NCBI GenBank assembly: GCA_900554685.1
Contig: USIG01000048.1
Coordinates: forward strand, 1 to 11,476
Length of the DNA: 11,476 bases
Direction of reading: 5' to 3'
DNA from: an uncultured Cryptobacterium sp.
GTDB lineage: Bacteria; Actinomycetota; Coriobacteriia; Coriobacteriales; Eggerthellaceae
Shown: piece after piece, positions 5,992 to 11,476 of the stretch
How positions within the stretch are numbered: the stretch's first letter is position 1
Layout: every line of letters starts with the position of its first letter
Translations under genes and position numbers: made by a program
Notes under the pieces: model-generated
Told to the model about the DNA's origin: nothing
The model's input: only the letters and a program-made list of their open reading frames with translations
The model's database searches: none

Positions 5992-6252
5992 AGTATTCTC
6001 CTTAGTAGTTTTCTCGACAACTGGTTATCGGTTCTTTGGTTCTATGTTCTCTAGTTCTTTTTTTGAGTCTTGCTTATGTGGTTTTCCCACCTTGATTCTT
6101 ACTACCCTGATCTTTACGAGATTCTTGCTACCCTGGTCTTCATTAACATGTCTTTACTACTCCTTTTGAGTACTATCCTAGAATCTTCATTTTTCTATGT
6201 ACAATATCTATATTGAAATTTTGGTATGCAATTTTTGGATAGATGATCACCC
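5992..6252. promoter_or_regulatory. Divergent promoter/operator region between the CMD-cupin gene and the LysR gene
   Basis: The 261-bp gap should hold both promoters and the LysR sites. Close to the LysR start is an AT-rich segment with nested dyads: ATCTAT (6206-6211) with ATAGAT (6239-6244), and inside it ATTG (6212-6215) with CAAT (6229-6232). They could bind the regulator. On the side of the CMD-cupin start, four GTTCT pentamers sit at 6031, 6039, 6046 and 6054, 7-8 bp apart, inside the likely 5' untranslated leader. I could not select a convincing -35/-10 pair for either direction. Confidence 0.5.
6094..6171. repeat. Tandem repeat, 26-bp period, two good copies and one decayed copy
   Basis: A 21-bp unit starting GATTCTTACTACCCTG at 6094-6114 recurs at 6120-6140 with 19 of 21 bases the same. 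A poorer third unit, recognisable as TCTTTACTACTCC, follows at about 6151-6163. They lie in the divergent LysR/CMD-cupin region, 100-160 bp upstream of the CMD-cupin start. Serial operator sites or a duplicated leader segment are both possible. Confidence 0.7.
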
Positions 6253-7152
6253 ATGGAATTACGTGTATTGGAATATTTTCTTGCTTTAACCCGAGAAGGA
6301 AGCATTTCTGCCGCCGCTAAAGCGCTTAATGTATCTCAGCCAACACTCTCTCGTCAGCTTATCGATTTAGAACACGAACTAGGATGTACGCTTTTCGAAC
6401 GAAGCAAACAGGGAATCACCCTTACCGAAGATGGCATGATCCTCCGACGTCGCGCAGGAGAAATTTCTCAACTTGTTCATACAACTGAATCAGAACTGCA
6501 GCTATCACACGACACTGTAGCAGGTACCGTGTCGATCGGCTGCGCGGAGACCCAGGCAATGGAGTTGCTAGCCCGCGTCATTACCGATTTAAACAAAGCC
6601 TATCCACGCGTTACCTTCACTCTTGTAAGCGACATAGCCGAAAACGTCGCCGAGCAAATCAATAAAGGACTTCTCGATTTTGGCTTGATGCTCCGTCAGC
6701 CAAAAACTGAAGGATTTCATTATCTGCTTCTCGATAGCCAGGAACGATCAATTGTCATTATGCGCACTGATTCTGATTTGGCAAAAAAGGAAGTCCTCAC
6801 CACCGATGACCTGTTAGAGGTCCCTCTTATAGTGCCATCGAGCTATCGCAAAAGTGGAATTTTAGACAAGTACCGCAGCAAAGAAGAGGGCGGAAAACTC
6901 AATATAGTAGCCACTATAAATCTAGCCTACAATGCAACACGCCTCGTTGAAGCCGGCCTCGGTGTTGCTCTTACCATTGAAGGCGTTAGAGGGTTTGCGC
7001 GTATTGCAGAAAATAAAAACCTTACCTACCGCTATGTAACAGACATTCCTGCGCAATCGACTTATCTCACCTGGAAGCCTTTTCAATTTCGTTCAAATGC
7101 CAGCAAGAAATTTCTCGAGTACGCACAGAAGGCCTTTAGTTCAAGAAACTGA
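6253..7152 (+). CDS. LysR-family transcriptional regulator
   Basis: This 299-residue protein has the usual LysR length and layout. The N-terminal winged helix-turn-helix covers about residues 1-60, with GSISAAAKALNVSQPTLSRQ (16-35) as the recognition region, LGCTLFER at 43-50 and the wing GITLTEDG. A linker helix follows, then the periplasmic-binding-protein-like effector domain from ~90 (VSIGCAETQAMEL) to the end, including GLGVALTIEG at ~236-245. The protein would act as a tetramer on DNA, sensing a small co-inducer that cannot be inferred here. The start matches the family N-terminus, but no Shine-Dalgarno sequence precedes the ATG (GATCACCC), so translation may be weak or from a very short leader. 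The divergently transcribed CMD-cupin gene is the likely target, and autoregulation is usual in the family. Confidence 0.93.
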   Translation: MELRVLEYFLALTREGSISAAAKALNVSQPTLSRQLIDLEHELGCTLFERSKQGITLTEDGMILRRRAGEISQLVHTTESELQLSHDTVAGTVSIGCAETQAMELLARVITDLNKAYPRVTFTLVSDIAENVAEQINKGLLDFGLMLRQPKTEGFHYLLLDSQERSIVIMRTDSDLAKKEVLTTDDLLEVPLIVPSSYRKSGILDKYRSKEEGGKLNIVATINLAYNATRLVEAGLGVALTIEGVRGFARIAENKNLTYRYVTDIPAQSTYLTWKPFQFRSNASKKFLEYAQKAFSSRN

Positions 7153-7169
7153 TATCAAGAACAATAGCC

Positions 7170-7360
7170 ACTAACCACCAGTAAGCGATCTATTTCGGGT
7201 AGTTAGCATTTACTAGCCGCCATCAGGTAATTTGTGCCTGGTGGCTAGTACCTACTTAACCGCTGTCAAAAAGTTAATGTCAAACAGCCAGAATCTACTA
7301 ACCGCCAGTTGGTAGATAGCATCAGATAGCTAGTACCTACTAACCGCCAATTGGTATTAG
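7170..7360. repeat. Degenerate tandem repeat, 42-bp period, five units
   Basis: The motif ACTAACCGCCA or a variant recurs with anchors at 7170, 7212, 7254, 7297 and 7339, giving spacings of 42, 42, 43 and 42 bp. Units 2 and 4 also share their ends (CTAGTACCT), and the junction GCTAGTACCTACT(T)AACCGC appears at 7244-7263 and 7329-7347 with a single base inserted. Unit 3 is the most decayed. Unit 5 keeps the first half only. The array starts 18 bp after the lysR stop codon and does not look protein-coding on either strand. Several units can fold on themselves (TAGTA...TACTA, CTAACC...GGTAG). Confidence 0.8.
7211..7250. other. Strong hairpin within the tandem repeat, downstream of lysR
   Basis: TACTAGCC (7211-7218) pairs with GGCTAGTA (7243-7250). 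The stem continues through a G-U pair and three more pairs, then a 3-base bulge and two G-C pairs closing on a loop. No T-run follows on either strand, so terminator function is uncertain. It is the only GC-richer stem close behind the lysR stop and may help end that transcript. Confidence 0.5.
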
Positions 7361-7430
7361 GCAGCCAACAAGCAAAAGTGAAAATAGCAAACACGAGCGC
7401 AGACAAAAGCACAATCAAAAGCACAGGAAG

Positions 7431-7463
7431 CACAGGTAAAAGCGCCTTTTCGCTTCCCCTGTG
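7431..7463. other. Hairpin in an A-rich intergenic stretch
   Basis: CACAGG (7431-7436) with CCTGTG (7458-7463) and AAGCG (7440-7444) with CGCTT (7451-7455) form an 11-bp stem with a small internal loop. On the plus strand it is followed by TCTTATATCTT, which gives weak terminator character. It is preceded by repeated AAAAGCACA units near 7406, 7417 and 7428. Confidence 0.45.
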
Positions 7464-7478
7464 TCTTATATCTTGAAG

Positions 7479-7716
7479 TTTTGCCACATTTTTGCGTCAC
7501 GTGCATTTTTGTGTTTTGTTGCATTCAGACATTATTACCCATCTGTTGCTTATCTTGAGCAAAATCGTACACACAACCTCAAAATGTGACACTCACAAGA
7601 AACGTTACCTCATTTGCTACAAAAAGCACTACTCCACTCTGTGCACACAAAGCCTAAATGTGGCAAAAGTAGCAAAGTAAGAACACAGATATACACACAA
7701 CGCCAAAATGTGTCAG
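7479..7716. repeat. Family of ~24-bp interspersed repeats, three direct and up to two inverted copies
   Basis: Three plus-strand copies align without gaps over 24 bp at 7569-7592, 7643-7666 and 7693-7716. They share (A/G)CACACAA near the start, and (A/T)AAATGTG then CA after one variable base. A fourth copy is inverted at 7479-7495 (minus strand GCAAAAATGTGGCAAAA), with a weaker inverted copy next to it (minus strand CACAAAAATGCAC, 7501-7513). Each copy contains a CACA...TGTG half-palindrome. The intervening DNA shows no convincing gene and no similarity to the 42-bp array next door. Confidence 0.75.
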
Positions 7717-7739
7717 ACGAATGAACTATATAGACTGCT

Positions 7740-7766
7740 TAGATTGTATAGATTGTATAGAATGAG
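7740..7766. repeat. Short 9-bp tandem repeat
   Basis: TAGATTGTA occurs twice in tandem (7740-7748 and 7749-7757), followed by a degenerate third unit TAGAATGAG. It touches the hairpin at 7764-7792 on the far side from purH. Confidence 0.65.
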
Positions 7767-7792
7767 CTGCGTCCAAACCTGGAGCGCAGCTC
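7764..7792 (-). terminator. Possible terminator hairpin of the purine operon
   Basis: GAGCTGCG (7764-7771) and CGCAGCTC (7785-7792) form a perfect 8-bp stem, extended by TCC/GGA after a one-base bulge. It lies 84 bp past the purH stop codon on the minus strand. The following minus-strand bases (ATTCTATACAATC) are U-rich only in part, so it is a weak candidate. Confidence 0.45.
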
Positions 7793-7876
7793 AGAACTAA
7801 GGAACTCTTTGAAAGCCATCACTATTAGTTCACAAACACGCGACTTAACGAAATAGCCGCGACGCAACGTAATGAC

Positions 7877-9475
7877 TTAGTGACGGAAATGACGATGTCC
7901 CGTGAACACCATGGCAATGCCGTGTTCATCAGCCGCCTGAATAACTTCCTCATCACGAATAGATCCACCAGGCTGAATAATGGCTTTTACGCCAAACTCA
8001 GCAAGCGTATCGATATTGTCGCGGAAGGGGAAGAATGCGTCGGAGGCACATACTAAACCAGTAGGCTCTACCCCCATGCGCTCGCATGCTTCGTGCGCAC
8101 GCTCGCAAGCCAACTTTGCTGAATCAACGCGATTAGGCTGACCAGGACCCATACCAATACCAGCATGATCCTTGGAAACTAAAATAGCGTTTGATTTAAC
8201 ACCCTTACATACCTTCCAAGCGAAAAGCATTTCATGGAGCTGCTCATCGGTAGGCTTTACTTTAGTTGGAACCGTAAACTCGGAAGGATCCTCCGATACG
8301 CGGTCTACACACTGAGCAAGCATACCGCCATCCACGCTTCGGAATTCAATAGCGGCAGGAGCGTCCACGCCGCCAGTACGCAGGACACGAACATTTTTCT
8401 TCTGCTGAAGGAGCTCCAAGGCTCCCTGTTCATAATCAGGAGCAATAACAACTTCGATAAACTGCTTGTTTTCGTTAATATGCTCAACCATTGCCTGGCT
8501 TACCGTAACATTAGCGGCAATAATGCCACCAAATGCGCTTTTCGGGTCGCAGGCAAACGCTTTATCGTATGCTGTTGCAACGTCTGCCGCGACAGCAGAA
8601 CCACAAGGATTCTGATGCTTCAAAATAACAACAGCTGGCTCATCGAACTCGCGAACAAGACTCCAGCATGCATCGGTATCAAGAATATTGTTGTAGGAAA
8701 GTTCCTTACCGTTGAGCTGTTCTGCATTCACTAAAGAATGCTCGGTAGCAAATTCATCCATACGATAGAATGCTGCAGTCTGATGAGGATTTTCTCCATA
8801 GCGAAGGCCTTGCTGCTTTACCAAATGAAGGTCGCATTGCTCAGGAGGCTCAGTTGGCCAACCCTCAACACCTTCGCCTAGCTGCTTGCCGAGCCACACT
8901 GCAATAGCGCCATCATAGGCATTGGTAGTCTGGAACACTCGCAAAGCAAGCTTGGTACGGGTCGCCAACGTCGTAGCACCATCATTTGCTTTCATTTCTG
9001 CCAAGATAGCACCATATAAAGAAGGGTCAGTAACTACTGCAACACTTGCAAAGTTCTTTGCAGCAGAGCGAAGCATAGAAGGACCGCCGATATCGATATT
9101 TTCGATGCAAGTACCGAAATCAGCTCCCGACTCGACTGTTTTCTCGAAAGCATACAGATTTACTACCACCATATCGATCATTTCGATACCGTGTTCTGCT
9201 GCCTGAGCCATGTGCTCAGGGTTGTCGCGCTTAGCAAGAAGGCCGCCATGTACTGCAGGATGAAGAGTCTTTACGCGACCATCCATCATTTCGGGAAATT
9301 TCGTTACCTCATCAATGGGAGTTACTGGAATGCCCGCTTCTGCAATTACACGAGCCGTACCACCCGTAGAAATAATCTGAGCACCAAAGTCTTCAGATAA
9401 TGCACGAGCGAATTCAACAATGCCCGTTTTGTCCGTTACGGACATAAGCACACGCTTAATCTTAGGATCAGCCAC
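7877..9475 (-). CDS. purH: Bifunctional AICAR transformylase / IMP cyclohydrolase
   Basis: PurH performs the last two steps of purine synthesis in the cytosol: formylation of AICAR with 10-formyl-tetrahydrofolate, then ring closure to IMP. The 532-residue length is normal. The N-terminal MGS-like cyclohydrolase domain (1-~145) shows SVTDKTGI, STGGTARVI, FPEMMDGRVKTLHPAVHGGLLA (60-81) and NIDIGGPSMLRSAAKN. The transformylase domain shows RYGENPHQ (225-231), YNNILDTDA, the catalytic Lys286-His287 in KHQNPCG, DPKSAFGG, SDAFFPFRDNID and IQPGGSIRDEE. It starts with GTG, preceded by a purine-rich AGGAAAGG that is more distant than usual. It is the last gene of the purM-purN-purH group, 95 bp after purN, long enough for an internal promoter. 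No disruption is seen. Confidence 0.98.
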   Translation of the reverse strand: MADPKIKRVLMSVTDKTGIVEFARALSEDFGAQIISTGGTARVIAEAGIPVTPIDEVTKFPEMMDGRVKTLHPAVHGGLLAKRDNPEHMAQAAEHGIEMIDMVVVNLYAFEKTVESGADFGTCIENIDIGGPSMLRSAAKNFASVAVVTDPSLYGAILAEMKANDGATTLATRTKLALRVFQTTNAYDGAIAVWLGKQLGEGVEGWPTEPPEQCDLHLVKQQGLRYGENPHQTAAFYRMDEFATEHSLVNAEQLNGKELSYNNILDTDACWSLVREFDEPAVVILKHQNPCGSAVAADVATAYDKAFACDPKSAFGGIIAANVTVSQAMVEHINENKQFIEVVIAPDYEQGALELLQQKKNVRVLRTGGVDAPAAIEFRSVDGGMLAQCVDRVSEDPSEFTVPTKVKPTDEQLHEMLFAWKVCKGVKSNAILVSKDHAGIGMGPGQPNRVDSAKLACERAHEACERMGVEPTGLVCASDAFFPFRDNIDTLAEFGVKAIIQPGGSIRDEEVIQAADEHGIAMVFTGHRHFRH

Positions 9476-9518
9476 CTGCTACCGCCTTTCCTCGTCTTGA
9501 GATTACCTCTTGTGTTCT

Positions 9519-9549
9519 AGCATACCAGCGCACCACAAAGTTAGTGCAA
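9519..9549 (-). promoter_or_regulatory. Possible internal promoter for purH
   Basis: On the minus strand, TTGCAC (9544-9549) is followed 19 bp later by TATGCT (9519-9524). The latter is preceded by TGG, giving an extended -10 (TGnTATGCT). The spacing is longer than the optimal 17 bp. It would serve purH separately from purM-purN. Confidence 0.3.
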
Positions 9550-9570
9550 GAAATTCCGTGGGGAGTCTTG

Positions 9571-10203
9571 TTACTGCTGATCTATGTGAACCGTTCTTGT
9601 CTTATCGTCAATATACACACGCCCAGCAGCCAGCCAAGAAATGACCTCAGGGTACAACTCGTGTTCCGCCTCATGAATACGCGCCTCGAGCGAATCAAGA
9701 GTGTCATCTTCGCGCACTTCAACAGCACGCTGTGCGATGATGGGACCCTTGTCGTAGTCCTCGTTGGCAAAATGGACAGTAATACCGGTCACCTTAACGC
9801 CGAAATTAAATGCGTCTTCAATAGCATGAGCGCCCTTAAACGAAGGAAGCAGTGCCGGATGAAGGTTTACCACTTTGTCAGGATATGCCTGCAAAACCTC
9901 ATTGGTGAGTTTACGCATATAGCCAGCCATAATGACATATTCTGCGCCCGCTTCTTTTAAGGCATCCGCAATACGCTTATTGGCCGCCTGTACATCCTTA
10001 TAGACCTCACGATTCAAGGCAAGGGTGGGAATGCCCGCCTTCGATGCACGTTCTAATCCATAAGCGTCAGGACGAGATGAGACCACCAAAACGATTTTTG
10101 CATTGAGCGAATCTTTAGCAATGCGATCAATAATTGCCTGTAAATTGGAGCCACTGCCACTAATAAGCACTCCAATTTTTAATGGGTTTTGAGACTCAGA
10201 CAC
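9571..10203 (-). CDS. purN: Phosphoribosylglycinamide formyltransferase (GART)
   Basis: PurN transfers a formyl group from 10-formyl-tetrahydrofolate to GAR, step 3 of de novo purine synthesis. The 210-residue protein matches the family length. Near the N-terminus GVLISGSGSNLQAI (11-24) binds the substrate phosphate. The folate and catalytic region has MAGYMRKL (92-99), NLHPALLPSFKGAHA with N113 and H115, and DYDKGPIIAQ with D151; these correspond to the Asn-His-Asp catalytic triad. It starts with GTG at 10203, with AAAAGGAG five bases upstream. That ribosome binding site overlaps the purM stop codon, and only 11 bases separate the two genes, so translational coupling with purM is likely. Confidence 0.97.
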   Translation of the reverse strand: MSESQNPLKIGVLISGSGSNLQAIIDRIAKDSLNAKIVLVVSSRPDAYGLERASKAGIPTLALNREVYKDVQAANKRIADALKEAGAEYVIMAGYMRKLTNEVLQAYPDKVVNLHPALLPSFKGAHAIEDAFNFGVKVTGITVHFANEDYDKGPIIAQRAVEVREDDTLDSLEARIHEAEHELYPEVISWLAAGRVYIDDKTRTVHIDQQ

Positions 10204-10208
10204 GAAAG

Positions 10209-10219
10209 CTCCTTTTATT
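10209..10219 (-). promoter_or_regulatory. purN ribosome binding site overlapping the purM stop codon
   Basis: The minus-strand 11-mer AATAAAAGGAG contains the purM TAA (10215-10217) and ends five bases before the purN GTG. Ribosomes ending on purM would release on top of the purN initiation site. This supports the GTG start and coupling. Confidence 0.85.
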
Positions 10220-11381
10220 CAGCACCCTGTTCATCAGAAGCACAATGAGCGAAAAGTTCCTCTTTATTTACATAGGAAACTTCACCGCTACCCGGAACAA
10301 TGCGACCAACAATTCCTGCCTGCTCGCCCTGCTCTTCCAAAATAGCCAACACCTCATCGGCCTTATTTGGCGCAACAACCAAAATCATGCCAAGGCCCAT
10401 GTTGAAGGTCTTCAATGCTTCGGTTTCATCCAGATGCGCTGCATGGCAGACAAACGGAATAATAGGAGGCATACCCCAGCTGCCTACCTCCACCTCAGCG
10501 TTCATCGTATCGGGCAAGGCACGGTTTAAGTTTTCAGTGATGCCACCACCGGTAATATGGGCAAGCGAACGAACAGCTCCTGGCAATTGACGCAAAACAG
10601 CACGAACGGGTTTTACGTAAATGCGAGTAGGTTCAAGCAGAGCATCGAGAACGCTTTTCCCATCTAAAGAATCCTGTGGCATACGCAATTCATAGAGAGT
10701 CTTACCATCGGTTACCACCTTACGAACCAGCGAATAACCATTGGAGTGAATACCCGATGATGCAAGACCGATCAGCACATCGCCTTCTTGAACCTTAGAA
10801 GGGTCAAGCATTTCGGGACGATCGACAATACCAACACAAAAACCAGACAGATCGTATTCGTGGGGATCCATAACGCCAGGATGTTCTGCCATTTCACCAC
10901 CAATAAGAGCGCAACCACTCATTTGACAGCCATCAGCAATACCAGAAACAATTTCTGCAACCGCTTCGCTTTTCAGCTTTCCGATCGCAATATAGTCAAG
11001 GAAAAACAAGGGTTCAGCCCCTGTAGCCAAAATATCGTTGACACACATAGCAACCAGGTCAATACCTACGGTATCGTGCTTACCTGCAAGCTTAGCAAGC
11101 TGAATCTTGGTGCCAACGCCATCGGTACCTGAAACCAAAATTGGATCTGCCATATTTTTGGCGACATTGATAGAGAACAATCCGCCAAAACCACCAATAT
11201 CGCCACGTACCTCATCACGATACGTACGATGTACAGCGTCTTTAATAGCATCGACAGCACGAGCACCCTCTGCCGTATCCACCCCCGCCTGTGCGTAGGT
11301 AGTTGCTGCTCCTTGAGCTGTCCAGCTAGGCCACTTAGTAGTGTCATTATCCATGGCATTAACCTTAATGCGATCAGTCAT
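10215..11381 (-). CDS. purM: Phosphoribosylformylglycinamidine cyclo-ligase (AIR synthetase)
   Basis: PurM closes the imidazole ring: FGAM plus ATP gives AIR (step 5 of purine synthesis, cytosolic dimer). The 388-residue protein is longer than the usual ~345, with about 25 extra residues before the family core at TYAQAGVDTAEGA (28-40) and some excess at the C-terminus. Signatures in order are GDIGGFGGLF (60-69), SGTDGVGTK (84-92, nucleotide binding), GIDLVAMCVNDILATGAEPLFFLDY (106-130), IGGEMAEHPG (160-169), SSGIHSNGYSLVR (208-220), HITGGGITENLNRALP (275-290) and FNMGLGM near the C-terminus. AAAAGGAG with a 5-base spacer supports the ATG at 11381; the next in-frame ATG (residue 10) has no such site. 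The purM gene leads directly into purN. Confidence 0.97.
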   Translation of the reverse strand: MTDRIKVNAMDNDTTKWPSWTAQGAATTYAQAGVDTAEGARAVDAIKDAVHRTYRDEVRGDIGGFGGLFSINVAKNMADPILVSGTDGVGTKIQLAKLAGKHDTVGIDLVAMCVNDILATGAEPLFFLDYIAIGKLKSEAVAEIVSGIADGCQMSGCALIGGEMAEHPGVMDPHEYDLSGFCVGIVDRPEMLDPSKVQEGDVLIGLASSGIHSNGYSLVRKVVTDGKTLYELRMPQDSLDGKSVLDALLEPTRIYVKPVRAVLRQLPGAVRSLAHITGGGITENLNRALPDTMNAEVEVGSWGMPPIIPFVCHAAHLDETEALKTFNMGLGMILVVAPNKADEVLAILEEQGEQAGIVGRIVPGSGEVSYVNKEELFAHCASDEQGAE

Positions 11382-11386
11382 GATAT

Positions 11387-11397
11387 CTCCTTTTATT
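11387..11397 (-). promoter_or_regulatory. purM ribosome binding site
   Basis: The minus-strand 11-mer AATAAAAGGAG stands five bases before the purM ATG. The same 11-mer and spacing precede aroE and purN. It confirms the longer purM start. Confidence 0.85.
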
Positions 11398-11414
11398 GTC
11401 TAAGCAGCTCTATA

Positions 11415-11476
11415 CTACCCAAGAATAGCGCTACCTTCTGGCAAAAAACTCTTTGCCTTCATGGTATCAGGAATTG
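11415..11476 (-). CDS. Possible 3' end of an upstream gene (partial)
   Basis: On the minus strand one frame is open from the window edge for 19 codons (…KAKSFLPEGSAILG) and ends in TAG at 11415-11417; the other two frames stop almost immediately. It ends 33 bp before the purM start and no clear promoter lies between, as expected for an upstream gene of the same operon. Such genes are often purF or another pur gene, but this tail is too short to identify, and 19 open codons can arise by chance. Confidence 0.4.
   Translation of the reverse strand, partial: IPDTMKAKSFLPEGSAILG

Noticed and set aside
7266..7487. Minus-strand 73-codon ORF with a hydrophobic middle part, which could be read as a small membrane protein
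   Set aside because: It starts at a GTG with no ribosome binding site, its hydrophobic part comes from the A-rich AAAAGCACA repeats, and its C-terminal half is the 42-bp array translated. More likely non-coding.
7492..7680. Plus-strand 62-codon ORF across the 24-bp repeats
   Set aside because: It starts at TTG, has no ribosome binding site, and its residues simply follow the repeat units.
7479..7716. CRISPR array
   Set aside because: Copies are uneven in spacing (74 and 50 bp), occur in both orientations, vary internally, and no cas gene is nearby.

Overview
The window looks like ordinary chromosome from a low-to-mid GC bacterium, probably an anaerobic actinobacterium of the Coriobacteriia (Atopobium/Lancefieldella-like). 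That assignment is a tentative inference. It rests on the roughly mid-40s percent GC impression, the AAAAGGAG ribosome binding sites, the purM-purN-purH order and the general style of the proteins. No 16S rRNA or other marker is present. I see no insertion sequence, prophage, CRISPR array, rRNA or tRNA.

Layout. Positions 2-3050 carry three plus-strand genes: a polytopic flippase-like membrane protein (possibly cut by the window edge), a small nitroreductase closed by a clear terminator, and a membrane-anchored J-domain protein with a [DN]PF-repeat linker. From 3161 to 5991 genes lie on the minus strand: aroE (shikimate pathway), a 96-residue cysteine-rich small protein, and a carboxymuconolactone decarboxylase-cupin fusion. 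The fusion diverges from a plus-strand LysR regulator (6253-7152) across a repeat-rich 261-bp region, a typical regulator/target arrangement. A 724-bp gene-free stretch (7153-7876) follows, between the convergent lysR and purH. It holds two separate repeat families and several hairpins. The right end (7877 to the window edge) is a minus-strand purine operon, purM-purN-purH, preceded by the last codons of another reading frame.

How the genes work together. PurN (step 3), PurM (step 5) and PurH (last two steps) belong to de novo IMP synthesis. purM and purN are tightly coupled: the purM stop codon overlaps the purN ribosome binding site. AroE makes shikimate for aromatic amino acids. The LysR protein probably controls the CMD-cupin gene.

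The least ordinary signals are non-coding. They are (1) an attenuator-like layout upstream of aroE, with a 22-codon leader ORF and two mutually exclusive stems; (2) a degenerate 42-bp-period tandem repeat after lysR; (3) a separate family of ~24-bp interspersed repeats with a CAAAATGTG-like core, in both orientations, just beyond it; and (4) 26-bp tandem repeats at two other intergenic sites. The J-domain protein with its [DN]PF linker is the most unusual protein. I found no clear evidence of a wholly new multi-gene system.
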